Made by a program: the position numbers and the translations under genes | The notes under the pieces: model-generated | What the model was told of the DNA's origin: nothing | Database searches by the model: none | Seen by the model: only the letters and a program-made list of their open reading frames with translations | Assembly: GCA_003553895.1 (NCBI GenBank) | Contig: PWFM01000207.1 | Coordinates: forward strand, 1 to 39,210 | Direction: 5' to 3' | Length of the DNA: 39,210 nucleotides | Source of the DNA: Syntrophomonadaceae bacterium | GTDB lineage: Bacteria; Bacillota; Dethiobacteria; DTU022 | In this document: positions 1-7,046 of the stretch, piece after piece | Numbering within the stretch: position 1 is the stretch's first letter | Layout: the number at the start of each line of letters is the position of its first letter

Positions 1-193
1 GGATAAAAATATCCCGGCCTGCTTCGGTCAGTTTTTTAATCTGCCCGGCTATAATCCGGGTCTGGGAAGGAAGGATCAGCTTGACGTTATTTTCCATTTC
101 CGCCCCGGGCCGGTAGATCAATATATCCTGGGTTCCGCTTCCGATATCTACAGCCAGTATCCCGTCAAGATTTTGCTGGTTCTTTTGGGTCAA
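1..193 (-). CDS. DUF1786 family protein, 5' part only (cut by window edge)
   Basis: This is the N-terminal part of a minus-strand gene that runs off the left edge. The readable protein begins near WYQLTQKNQQNLDGILAVDI and continues GSGTQDILIYRP, then a segment with KLILPSQTRIIAGQI. The early DIGSGTQD motif followed by LPSQT is typical, from memory, of DUF1786 proteins, which have an ASKHA-like phosphate-binding start and are loosely annotated as linked to pyruvate-formate-lyase activation. Their function is not established. No ATG lies in frame. A TTG at 193 (14 nt after an AGAAGGG) or at 205 are the candidate starts, so the start is uncertain. The gene follows the Crp/Fnr gene on the same strand and may be co-transcribed with it. 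Confidence 0.6.
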   Translation of the reverse strand, partial: MTQKNQQNLDGILAVDIGSGTQDILIYRPGAEMENNVKLILPSQTRIIAGQIKKLTEAGRDIFI

Positions 194-233
194 TTGATAC
201 CACAAGCCCTTCTATGTATCCTTTCATCCTGTC

Positions 234-264
234 TGCATTATATAACAGTTACCGGCATAATGCA
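234..264. promoter_or_regulatory. Inverted repeat upstream of the DUF1786 gene
   Basis: TGCATTAT (234-241) and ATAATGCA (257-264) form a perfect 8-bp inverted repeat with a 15-nt spacer. A minus-strand TATAAT lies at 242-237 inside it, and the spacer contains an AGTTAC half-site like the palindrome at 1020-1035. It sits just upstream of the DUF1786 start, so it may be an operator; no good -35 box was found. Confidence 0.3.
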
Positions 265-317
265 TTCCTACCCGGGCGCTTTTGCGGAGCTTTTTAGGGA
301 GCTGCGCACCAAAACAT

Positions 318-995
318 CTAATCCTGATCCAGCTTCAAATTTTTTAGGGTAATTGACCGGGCATCATATTCAAGCAGGCCATCCCGGCGCATTTTATTCA
401 ACTCCCTGCCTAAAGAAGACCGCTGCACCCCCAGCCTTTCCGCCAGCTCTTTCTTTGAATAATTCAACCTGATCACCGGGCTTTTTTGGAGATGGTACTC
501 GTAGGTCAAAAAAGCAATAATCTGCTGACGGATAGTCTTATGGGAGATGGTCCTGATTTTATCAGCCAGGATTAACATCCGGTCAGAGATGGACCTCAGC
601 AAAGCCACCATGAAATCGAGGTTGCTTCGGCCCAGTTCGATAATCAAAGATTTGGGCAGGCGCAGGATCACCGTATCCGCATCTGAAACCACCGTCATCG
701 GGTAAATGTTGTTAGTTGAAAAAACAAGGTGGGCCCCGATAACATTCGGCGCTGAAAAAACATTAATAGTTAAGACGTTCCCTTCCTCGTCAATCTTTTG
801 CACGGCTACTTTCCCTTCCAGGATAATATCCATGGCGTTACAAACTTCATTTTGCAAATGAATAATCTGTTCCTTGCCGTACTTTTTTATCTCATAGCTT
901 GATCTATCGAACATCCTCTTTAGCTCTTCAGTGGAAAAACCTTCGAAAAAACTCAGGCCGGCCAGGGCATCAAGGTACTTTTCAATTTTAATCAT
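318..995 (-). CDS. Crp/Fnr family transcriptional regulator
   Basis: The protein (about 225 residues) has the two-domain Crp/Fnr layout: an N-terminal cyclic-nucleotide-binding-like beta barrel (about 10-120, with LEGKVAVQKIDEEGNVLTI), a long dimer helix, and a C-terminal winged helix with the HTH segment YSKKELAERLGVQRSSLGRE. It has a single cysteine near residue 50, so it lacks the N-terminal Fe-S cysteines of true FNR; the effector is unknown. A GTG lies at 1001, but the ATG at 995 sits at better distance from GGGG and is preferred. The gene is divergent from the NapH-like gene, and a 16-bp palindrome lies between them. Candidate roles are NO, CO or redox sensing, as in HcpR/DNR relatives; this is inference from neighbours. 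Confidence 0.88.
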   Translation of the reverse strand: MIKIEKYLDALAGLSFFEGFSTEELKRMFDRSSYEIKKYGKEQIIHLQNEVCNAMDIILEGKVAVQKIDEEGNVLTINVFSAPNVIGAHLVFSTNNIYPMTVVSDADTVILRLPKSLIIELGRSNLDFMVALLRSISDRMLILADKIRTISHKTIRQQIIAFLTYEYHLQKSPVIRLNYSKKELAERLGVQRSSLGRELNKMRRDGLLEYDARSITLKNLKLDQD

Positions 996-1019
996 AACCA
1001 CCCCGATTGGTCATAAATT

Positions 1020-1035
1020 AGTTACATCGGTAACT
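1020..1035. promoter_or_regulatory. Probable Crp/Fnr-family operator
   Basis: AGTTAC-ATCG-GTAACT is an inverted repeat with 6-bp arms and a 4-nt spacer, the geometry used by Crp/Fnr dimers. It lies between the divergent regulator and NapH-like genes. Its centre (1027.5) is 41.5 bp upstream of the start point predicted from the -10 at 1057-1062, which is the class II activator position. It differs from FNR (TTGAT-N4-ATCAA) and CRP (TGTGA-N6-TCACA) sites. Confidence 0.6.
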
Positions 1036-1052
1036 TTTTTATCCTTCAATTC

Positions 1053-1064
1053 AGAGTATACTCT
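1053..1064 (+). promoter_or_regulatory. -10 region of the NapH-like gene, within a palindrome
   Basis: TATACT (1057-1062) is a good sigma-A -10 box and sits in the perfect 12-bp palindrome AGAGTATACTCT. The -35 position (about 1034-1039) holds only a T-run, so the promoter probably needs an activator bound at 1020-1035. Confidence 0.5.
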
Positions 1065-1085
1065 AGACAAACATAAAGAGAAAGG

Positions 1086-1712
1086 ATGTTCAAAACCATG
1101 AAAAATAAGCTTCAACTGGCAGTCCAGGTTATCTTCCTGGTCCTGTTCCTGGTCCTGGTAGGAACCGGCCGGGTGCAGCTTTGGATGGGCCTGTTCCTCC
1201 TGGGAGTAGTCCTGGCCCTGCTGCTGTCAAGAATATACTGCGGCTGGATCTGCCCGATCAATACCGTGATGAACGCAGTAACCTGGATCAAGAAAATACT
1301 GGGCATTAAAGGGCAAAAAACACCGCAGGCGCTGACCAGGCCCTGGGTTCGTTACCTGGTCTTTGCCTTATTCGCAGCCACTTTCGCTGCCAGTATGATC
1401 ACCGGGCAGCAGATACCGGTCCTGCCGATGTTCTTCGCCATCGGGGTTATCCTGACCTTCTTCTTTCCAGAAGCGCTGTGGCACCGCTACCTGTGCCCGT
1501 ACGGGACGATCCTGGCCCTGCCGGCAGCAACGGCAAAGTACACTATGAACATAGACCAGGGAAAATGCACCAGCTGCGCGATATGTAAAAAAGTATGCCC
1601 GGCGGATACAGTGGAAGTAAATGATAAAAAGTATACGATCAATAAAAAAGAGTGCCTGGTCTGCCTTGATTGTTCATCCAGCTGTAAAGAGGTCGCCATC
1701 AGCTACAGTTAA
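1086..1712 (+). CDS. NapH/MauN-like membrane 4Fe-4S protein
   Basis: The 208-residue protein has about four membrane segments (around 10-50 and 85-130) and the paired motifs YCGWICPINT and LCPYGTIL that mark the NapH/NosR/YccM group. Two ferredoxin-type clusters follow at the C-terminus, CTSCAICKKVCP and CLVCLDCSSSC, each CxxCxxCxxxC. Such proteins carry electrons from the quinone pool or a membrane donor to a partner reductase. No nap or nos gene is nearby, so its partner is unknown. The start at 1086 follows AAAGG directly; an ATG at 1098 is also possible. The promoter looks dependent on the divergent Crp/Fnr protein. Confidence 0.85.
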   Translation: MFKTMKNKLQLAVQVIFLVLFLVLVGTGRVQLWMGLFLLGVVLALLLSRIYCGWICPINTVMNAVTWIKKILGIKGQKTPQALTRPWVRYLVFALFAATFAASMITGQQIPVLPMFFAIGVILTFFFPEALWHRYLCPYGTILALPAATAKYTMNIDQGKCTSCAICKKVCPADTVEVNDKKYTINKKECLVCLDCSSSCKEVAISYS

Positions 1713-1765
1713 GATTTTTGCTTTACAAAATCAGTTTTTATTTAACACCCGGGAGGTTTAATCCC

Positions 1766-2068
1766 ATGCAAGTAATAAACCTTGAAGACCTGAAAGAGTT
1801 TTCCGCATCGGATTTTATCAAAAAAGAGCTTGCGGTTACAGATAATTTCAAACTGCTCTTGATCTGCTTCGAGGCGGGCCAGGAAGTCCCACCCTGCGTG
1901 ATGGAGCGCAGCACCGCCTTTTATATTGTGGAAGGGCAGGGGAAATTCCTGGCTTCCGATCAAGAACATACCGTTACCAGCGGATCCATAGTTTTGATTG
2001 AACCTGATTTGGCCAGGCAAATCAAAGCCGACAGCCGCCTGGTGGTTCGGGCCATGCAGTATGAATAA
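1766..2068 (+). CDS. Small cupin-domain protein
   Basis: This 100-residue single-cupin protein starts at ATG 1766, 8 nt after GGGAGGT. The core runs from about residue 33 to the end, with FYIVEGQGKFLASDQEH followed by SGSIVLIEPDLARQIKA, the two conserved cupin strand-turn motifs. Cupin 1 lacks the usual HxH metal pair (it reads VPPCVMERSTAFYIVEG), so a metal site is doubtful. It follows the NapH-like gene after about 50 nt on the same strand and probably shares its transcript. A second small cupin precedes the flavodiiron gene at 26127; both may be small sensors or accessory proteins in redox stress. No reaction can be assigned. Confidence 0.72.
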   Translation: MQVINLEDLKEFSASDFIKKELAVTDNFKLLLICFEAGQEVPPCVMERSTAFYIVEGQGKFLASDQEHTVTSGSIVLIEPDLARQIKADSRLVVRAMQYE

Positions 2069-2080
2069 AAACCGCTTAAT

Positions 2081-2284
2081 ATGACCGTGCTGAGAAGAAA
2101 ACTTTCCATCCAGCTTAACGAACAGGAAAACCATGAATACGAGGTGGGCACCGGTTTAAAACTGGCCTGCTACTTTGGCACATCAGATAAGTATTTCGTT
2201 AATTTACAGACCGACGTAGATATAAGAGAAGAAAAGCAAAAGCACTGGAAAGAGTTGGAAGATATTAAGCCTATTCACGCTTAG
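2081..2284 (+). pseudogene. HigA-type antitoxin remnant
   Basis: The 67-codon frame carries LACYFGTSDKYFVNLQTDVD and, near its end, ELEDIKPI. These match, from family knowledge, the C-terminal part of HigA/VapI antitoxins (LARYFGTS.EFWLNLQ..YDL ... L..I.P). The DNA-binding helix-turn-helix that should precede this part is missing and is replaced by unrelated sequence, and no HigB toxin adjoins. There is no clear ribosome binding site. It is best read as the tail of a dead antitoxin; translation of a short peptide cannot be excluded. Confidence 0.55.
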
Positions 2285-2350
2285 AAACGGTAAGCCGGCA
2301 TAAAAAGTATTTATTTACTGATCACAGATCTGCTGCTGTTTTACTACCCG

Positions 2351-2379
2351 TTGACTGGAAAAACAGTTTGATGTACGTT
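2351..2379 (+). promoter_or_regulatory. Possible promoter upstream of the BCCT gene
   Basis: TTGACT (2351-2356), 17 nt, then TACGTT (2374-2379). The predicted start point (about 2386) is only a few bases before a strong terminator hairpin, so transcripts would meet the terminator at once. Confidence 0.4.
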
Positions 2380-2391
2380 AGGATTATTAAT

Positions 2392-2427
2392 GGAAACTTG
2401 AGTAATATGAAGTTTCCTTTTTATTTT
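2392..2427 (+). terminator. Rho-independent terminator or attenuator before the BCCT gene
   Basis: GGAAACTT (2392-2399) and AAGTTTCC (2410-2417) form a perfect 8-bp stem with a 10-nt loop, followed by TTTTTATTTT. It ends 58 nt before the BCCT start codon. It may end the cupin transcript or act as a leader attenuator for the transporter. Confidence 0.75.
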
Positions 2428-2485
2428 CAAAGCTGTTAAAAAGAACCGTTTATTGTTAAACTGCTATAAAGGAGGAAACTCTAAA

Positions 2486-4138
2486 ATGGACAACAGCTGC
2501 AGCCAGGAGCTTAGCGACAAGATAGAAGGCCGGAATTTTAAAAAGTTCGGCCTTGACATGAACCCGGTTGTGTCTTTCGCCAGTGCGGCGATCATTATAG
2601 TGATCTGCCTTTACGCGCTCTTGAACCTGGAACAAGCCTATGACTTTGCCATTTTGATTCAGGAAATTATCGCCCGCCAGCTTGACTGGGTATTCATTTT
2701 ATCCAGCAATTTTATCGTTATTATCTGCATTTTCCTGGCCCTGTCCAGGCTGGGTAATGTCAGGATCGGCGGTGTCAACTGCGAAAAAGAATTCGGCAAC
2801 TTCGCCTGGTATTCGATGTTGATTTCAGCGGGCATGGGTATCGGCCTGATGTTCTGGGCCGTCGGTGAACCCCTGACCCACTTTATTGAAGAGCCGCCCA
2901 TTTTTACCCATTCCGATGCCTCTTTCACGGCCATGGCCACGACCTTTTATCACTGGGGCCTGCACCCCTGGGGAATTTACGCCCTGATGGCCCTGGCCCT
3001 GGCCTTTTTCGCCTACAACCGCAATATGCCTTTATCTCTGCGTTCGGTATTCTACTTTTTATTCAAAGATAAAATCTACGGAATTATAGGCGACATTATC
3101 GACACTTTTGCGGTCCTATCCGTACTGTTTGGCCTGGCGGCTTCACTGGGCCTCGGCGTCCAGCAGATCAACAGTGGCCTGGACTACCTGCTGGGCACCG
3201 GTATAAGCATTTGGATCCAGGTGCTATTAATAACGCTAATCACCCTGGTGGCAATAATATCGATTATCCTGGGTATTCACAAAGGAATCAAAACCCTGGC
3301 CATGGCTAATATGTACTTGGCATTTGTCTTTATGATGGCTGTTTTTATCCTGGGGCCAAGCGCCTACATCATCCGCCTCTTTTCGAATTCACTGGGGGTA
3401 TATTTCAGCAGCCTGGTCCAGTATTCTTCCTTTCTCCCGGTAGATGGCAGCGCCTGGCAGGCTACCTGGACCATTCCCTTCCTGGCCTGGTGGATCGCCT
3501 GGTGCCCCTTCGTAGGGATGTTTATCGCCAGGATATCGGTTGGACGCACGGTCAGGGAATTAATTGTCGGGGTCCTGCTGGTCCCCTCGCTGCTGTCCTT
3601 TTTCTGGCTGACAGTCTTCGGGGGTGCGGCAATCAATATCAACCAGATTTACGATGGCGCCCTTTTCGAAGTGGTGCGGGACAACCTGCCGATAGCATTA
3701 TTCGAGCTGATCACCTTTTTAAATATCCCCCTGGCAGAAGATATATTCAGGGTTGTAATCTACATCGTGGCCACCGCCCTGGTCGTTAACTACTTTGTCA
3801 CCTCTTCAGACTCCGGTTCCCTGGTAGTGGACAAAATCGCTTCCGGCGGAAAGATTGAATCCCCGACAGCACAGCGGGTTTTCTGGGCCGTGATGGAGGG
3901 TTTGCTCGCCGCCACCCTTCTCCTGATCGGGGGAGACAGGGCCCTTGAGGTATTGCGATCAGCTGTAACCAGCGCCGGCCTGCCCCTGGCTATCATCCTG
4001 GTTTTGATGACCTTTTCCTTAATCCGGGGCATAGCAGTGGCCCATACAAAACAGATGAGGATCAAAGATTACCAGAAGATAGATAGGATCCTGAAGAAGA
4101 AATTGGACCAGGGAAATAGCGGCGGCCATGAACAATAA
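2486..4138 (+). CDS. BCCT family betaine/carnitine/choline-type transporter
   Basis: The 550-residue protein has about 12 membrane segments, the normal BCCT size. The start at ATG 2486 follows AAAGGAGG. Family motifs are clear: SAGMGIGLMFWAVGEP (near residue 110), FYHWGLHPWGIYAL, LFGLAASLGLGVQQINSGL and the signature WWIAWCPFVGMFIARISVGR. The tryptophan-rich WWIAW segment forms the quaternary-ammonium cage in BetP and CaiT. Uptake of betaine, choline or a related trimethylammonium compound, for osmoprotection or as a methyl source, is expected. No MttB-type methyltransferase adjoins, so the substrate stays open. A terminator hairpin in its leader suggests regulation or insulation from the upstream cupin unit. 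Confidence 0.92.
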   Translation: MDNSCSQELSDKIEGRNFKKFGLDMNPVVSFASAAIIIVICLYALLNLEQAYDFAILIQEIIARQLDWVFILSSNFIVIICIFLALSRLGNVRIGGVNCEKEFGNFAWYSMLISAGMGIGLMFWAVGEPLTHFIEEPPIFTHSDASFTAMATTFYHWGLHPWGIYALMALALAFFAYNRNMPLSLRSVFYFLFKDKIYGIIGDIIDTFAVLSVLFGLAASLGLGVQQINSGLDYLLGTGISIWIQVLLITLITLVAIISIILGIHKGIKTLAMANMYLAFVFMMAVFILGPSAYIIRLFSNSLGVYFSSLVQYSSFLPVDGSAWQATWTIPFLAWWIAWCPFVGMFIARISVGRTVRELIVGVLLVPSLLSFFWLTVFGGAAININQIYDGALFEVVRDNLPIALFELITFLNIPLAEDIFRVVIYIVATALVVNYFVTSSDSGSLVVDKIASGGKIESPTAQRVFWAVMEGLLAATLLLIGGDRALEVLRSAVTSAGLPLAIILVLMTFSLIRGIAVAHTKQMRIKDYQKIDRILKKKLDQGNSGGHEQ

Positions 4139-4226
4139 CATACCAACACCTTTTTCAAGCAAAAGTTAAAACGATACCCGGCTCATACTTGATGCTTAAA
4201 TGTAAAGCAGGTTTATTTTTAGTAAA

Positions 4227-4320
4227 GGTAATTCTGCCCGGACAGGGATTTTAAAAAAAGAACAGGGGGTTGGAAAGGCTGTAAAAGCCATGGAAAAAAT
4301 TAAAAGCAGGCAGAATTACC
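4227..4320. repeat. 94-bp element bounded by 12-bp inverted repeats
   Basis: GGTAATTCTGCC (4227-4238) and GGCAGAATTACC (4309-4320) are perfect inverted repeats enclosing an A/G-rich non-coding stretch. The layout resembles a miniature inverted-repeat element, but no clear target-site duplication is seen and no transposase is nearby. Confidence 0.4.
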
Positions 4321-4350
4321 GTGCTTTCAAACAGGATACATATTTAAAAA

Positions 4351-4638
4351 TCATGCCTTGTTTCTGAGATTGTTTTTTAAATTTCGATAGTAGTTTTCAT
4401 GCGGTCCGATCATGATTAACTCCAAGGTTTCAGGATCGGGAAAGCGGTAAGCCAGCAAGTAAGGCTGGTTTTGAAGCTTGAATTTATAAACAAAAACCCC
4501 CCGCAAGTCGCCTTTCTTCTTCTGGCCGATATTAGGATTGCCGGCAATTGTCTTAATGTTATCGTCAAGGTCATTTTTCTGCTGAGGGCTTAATTTCTTG
4601 ACTTTCTGCTCAAAAGACCTCGATTGATATATTTTCAT
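4351..4638 (-). CDS. RelE/ParE family toxin of a type II toxin-antitoxin pair
   Basis: The 95-residue protein begins MKIYQSRSFEQKVKKL and carries the RelE/ParE fold pattern: a GDLRGVFVYKFK strand, YLLAYRF, and LELIMIGPHENYYRNLK at the end. Proteins of this group are mRNA interferases or gyrase poisons; the exact activity cannot be read here. The start lies 6 nt after the antitoxin stop, so the pair is one operon in antitoxin-toxin order. Confidence 0.85.
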   Translation of the reverse strand: MKIYQSRSFEQKVKKLSPQQKNDLDDNIKTIAGNPNIGQKKKGDLRGVFVYKFKLQNQPYLLAYRFPDPETLELIMIGPHENYYRNLKNNLRNKA

Positions 4639-4644
4639 CTGCCT

Positions 4645-4863
4645 TTACCCAAACTTGTATTCAACTTTTTCATCCCGGTCCAGTTCTTCAAGCCCTATCA
4701 GCAGTTCTTTTATCAGATCATAGGTTAAATCCGGATTTTCTTCAGCATGCTTGCCAATTGCCGCCCAGTGTTCAATTTGTCCAGCCACAGAACGATGTTC
4801 AACCCGGCTGTATTTTTTTGCTTCATCCGCCAAATTATCTGATACCCTGATTGCTTTAGCCAT
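4645..4863 (-). CDS. ParD-like antitoxin
   Basis: This 72-residue protein begins MAKAIRVSDNLADEAKKYS and contains the hallmark HRSVAGQIEHWAAIGK of the ParD-like antitoxin family (PF11903 type), a short ribbon-helix-helix-like DNA-binding protein. The acidic C-terminus (LEELDRDEKVEY) is the probable toxin-neutralising tail. An AGGAGG lies 13 nt upstream of the ATG, a rather long spacing. Two palindromes upstream (4920-4949) are good candidates for autorepression by the antitoxin or the complex. Confidence 0.82.
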   Translation of the reverse strand: MAKAIRVSDNLADEAKKYSRVEHRSVAGQIEHWAAIGKHAEENPDLTYDLIKELLIGLEELDRDEKVEYKFG

Positions 4864-4919
4864 AATTTATCACGCGCCTCCTTATATAGAGCTCTGTACC
4901 TGGATCATACCGCATTGTA

Positions 4920-4949
4920 TTGCATTATGCAACTATTTATTGCAATAAA
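4920..4949. promoter_or_regulatory. Tandem palindromes, probable operator of the toxin-antitoxin pair
   Basis: TTGCATTATGCAA (4920-4932) and TTTATTGCAATAAA (4936-4949) are two perfect palindromes, 3 nt apart, sharing a TTGCA core. They lie about 60-90 bp upstream of the antitoxin start, where type II pairs place their autoregulatory sites. Confidence 0.5.
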
Positions 4950-5036
4950 CTAAAACTCTGCTGATATTTTTTAACCACTCCAGCAGGTTTTCCTATAATA
5001 ATTCTCCCGATAAGCAAAACCCATAAGGAAGAAGTC

Positions 5037-5084
5037 TTGACTTGATCTCAAGTTAGAGTTACGATATCGGTAATCGATATCGTA
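5037..5084 (+). promoter_or_regulatory. padR-fet promoter with palindrome over the -10
   Basis: TTGACT (5037-5042), 17 nt, TACGAT (5060-5065) form a good sigma-A promoter. The -10 lies in the left arm of TACGATATCG (5060-5069) - GTAAT - CGATATCGTA (5075-5084), a perfect 10-bp inverted repeat, and a third ACGATAT follows at 5087. This arrangement predicts autorepression by the PadR protein encoded just downstream. Confidence 0.65.
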
Positions 5085-5108
5085 TTACGATATATTGAGG
5101 TGCCAGTC

Positions 5109-5420
5109 ATGGAAAACAGGATTTTACGAAAGCTTTTTTTGGGGTTCATCCAGGTCCATATTCTATACCATGCCAGCAAAGAGCCGGTCTACGGCGTTTA
5201 CATGATTGAAGAATTAAAACGCCATGGCTATGAGGTTAGCGCCGGAACAATTTACCCGATCCTGCACAACATGGTTGATGAAGGTTTGTTATCGGTAGAG
5301 AAAAAAGTTGTCAACGGCAAGTTGAGAAAATACTCCACCATTACCCCGGAAGGGAAAAAAGTCTTAAAAGAGGCCCGAGAAAAAGCAGAAGAACTGCTCC
5401 GGGAATTAAGGGAAGAATAA
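5109..5420 (+). CDS. PadR family transcriptional regulator
   Basis: The 103-residue protein is a short PadR (subfamily 2 size). The winged helix is recognisable: ILYHASKEPVYGVYMIEELK, then the recognition segment VSAGTIYPILHNMVDEGLLS and the wing KLRKYSTITPEGKKVL, with a short C-terminal helix for dimerisation. ATG 5109 lies about 6 nt after TGAGGTG and is preferred to a GTG at 5100. It heads the FetA/FetB genes and its promoter carries a fitting palindrome, so it probably controls itself and the transporter. A decayed paralogue of this gene is at 17150-17268. Confidence 0.9.
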   Translation: MENRILRKLFLGFIQVHILYHASKEPVYGVYMIEELKRHGYEVSAGTIYPILHNMVDEGLLSVEKKVVNGKLRKYSTITPEGKKVLKEAREKAEELLRELREE

Positions 5421-5497
5421 AAGGATAAACCTAAACTAGTATCGCCGGCTTAAAACATCGGATACAAAACTGAAGCCGGGAACCGGGAGAGGATCAT

Positions 5498-6139
5498 ATG
5501 TTTTACTTGAAAGATGTCCAGTTCAAAGATGTTTTGAAAATAGAAGAGCTGACCATAGAAACCGGAAAGATCACCTGTATCGTAGGTGAAAGCGGCAGCG
5601 GTAAAACCACACTCCTGAAAGTGCTCAATCACCTGATCAACTACGAACAGGGGCAAGTCAACTACAGGGGAGAAGATTTAAAAGAACTGGATGCTATCGC
5701 CCTCAGAAGAGAAGTAATTTTAGTGCCCCAAACCCCGGTCATTTTCCCCGGAACGGTCAGGGACAACCTCCAGATCGGCCTGCTGTTTTCTAAAAAAGAA
5801 CCGGTGCCCGACGAGAGGCTGCTCGCAGAGATTTACAGGCTCGGCCTTTACAAGCAGCTGGAAGATCAAACAGAAACTTTTTCCGGCGGTGAGAAGCAGC
5901 GCCTGGCCCTGGCCAGGGTCATATTGATGGACCCGGAAGTCCTGCTGCTCGACGAACCGACCTCTGCCCTGGACGACAACACCGTAGATAAAATTATGGG
6001 CCGGATCCTGGAGTATGTCAAGGAAGGGCAAAAAACCCTGGTTATGGTTACCCATTCCAGGCAGCTGGCCCAAATGACGGGAGAAAAGATTATCACCCTG
6101 GAAGACGGATCGGTTTCAGGCATCGAGGAGGTCGCTTAG
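5498..6139 (+). CDS. fetA: FetA-type ABC transporter ATPase
   Basis: The 213-residue ATPase has Walker A GESGSGKT (near residue 31), Q-loop VPQTP, the signature FSGGEKQRLALAR, Walker B VLLLDEPTSALD and the H-loop THS. Its short length and pairing with a UPF0014 permease identify it as FetA (YbbL). In Escherichia coli FetAB has been linked to iron export and resistance to peroxide. Here it follows padR and its stop lies one base before the fetB start, so the two are translated together. The substrate in this organism is inferred, not shown. Confidence 0.85.
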   Translation: MFYLKDVQFKDVLKIEELTIETGKITCIVGESGSGKTTLLKVLNHLINYEQGQVNYRGEDLKELDAIALRREVILVPQTPVIFPGTVRDNLQIGLLFSKKEPVPDERLLAEIYRLGLYKQLEDQTETFSGGEKQRLALARVILMDPEVLLLDEPTSALDDNTVDKIMGRILEYVKEGQKTLVMVTHSRQLAQMTGEKIITLEDGSVSGIEEVA

Positions 6140-6140
6140 A

Positions 6141-6929
6141 ATGAACGAAATTGCAGAAATTGGAACCTGGCGGTTGTTGTCGGCTTATTTATTCCTGGTA
6201 ATCTTGCTGATCCTGGTCAACCGGAAGGGCATCGGGAAGGAAAAAGAAATCTTTTTTTCCGCCCTGCGCATGACAATACAGTTAATCGCCGTCGGCTATA
6301 TCCTGATCTATATTTTTGAGCAAAAACATGTGGCTATTACATTGCTGGTCCTTTTGGTAATGCAGTTCTTTGCCGTCCGCAATATCTATGACCGGGTAAA
6401 AGTGCCGATTAAAAAGAAGCTGCGTCACGTGATTATTCTTTCCATGGTTGCAGGCACAGGCTTTACCATCTTTTATTTCTTGCTGCTGGTGATCAACATC
6501 GAACCCTGGTATGAACCGCGCTATTTTATCCCCATCGCCGGGATGATTATCGGCAACTCCATGACCGGCATTTCTATTGGGGTTGAACGGCTGATCGGCG
6601 AAATGAAATCAAAGAAGGAACAAATCGAGGGCGCGCTCATGCTCGGGGCCACCCCCCAGGACGCCACAGCCATGATCGTAAAAAACACTTTTACCGCGGC
6701 GATCATGCCGGCCATCAACACCATGGTCGGGATGGGCATCGTCTTTTTACCGGGCATGATGACGGGGCAGATTTTGGCCGGGCTCTCGCCCCTGGTTGCC
6801 ATCGAGTACCAGATTGCGATCATGCTGAGCATCGTAGGGAGCGTCACCATCACCGTCTTTATGCTCACCAGGTTCGGTTACATTGTCTTCTTCAACAGGT
6901 GGAGCCAGCTGGAAGAAAACGATACTTGA
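6141..6929 (+). CDS. fetB: FetB-type ABC transporter permease (UPF0014)
   Basis: The 262-residue protein has about seven membrane segments and the family segment IAGMIIGNSMTGISIGVERL, followed by a cytoplasmic loop with EGALMLGATPQDA, the coupling helix that contacts the ATPase. Length and motifs agree with FetB (YbbM). It begins one base after the fetA stop and closes the padR-fetAB unit. PadR control of FetAB is not something I recall as commonly described. With the ferric-type ABC operon at 18-21 kb it suggests active management of iron in both directions. Confidence 0.87.
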   Translation: MNEIAEIGTWRLLSAYLFLVILLILVNRKGIGKEKEIFFSALRMTIQLIAVGYILIYIFEQKHVAITLLVLLVMQFFAVRNIYDRVKVPIKKKLRHVIILSMVAGTGFTIFYFLLLVINIEPWYEPRYFIPIAGMIIGNSMTGISIGVERLIGEMKSKKEQIEGALMLGATPQDATAMIVKNTFTAAIMPAINTMVGMGIVFLPGMMTGQILAGLSPLVAIEYQIAIMLSIVGSVTITVFMLTRFGYIVFFNRWSQLEENDT

Positions 6930-7046
6930 TTGAAAAGGCAGCCTCTTGTTCCTGGTTTAAGTTTTTTTGATTGGATTGGGAAAGAAGTCGTTTTGGCGTT
7001 GTTATTGCTACGTGGGAAAAGCAGGAATCGGTTCAATCTCTGTAAA

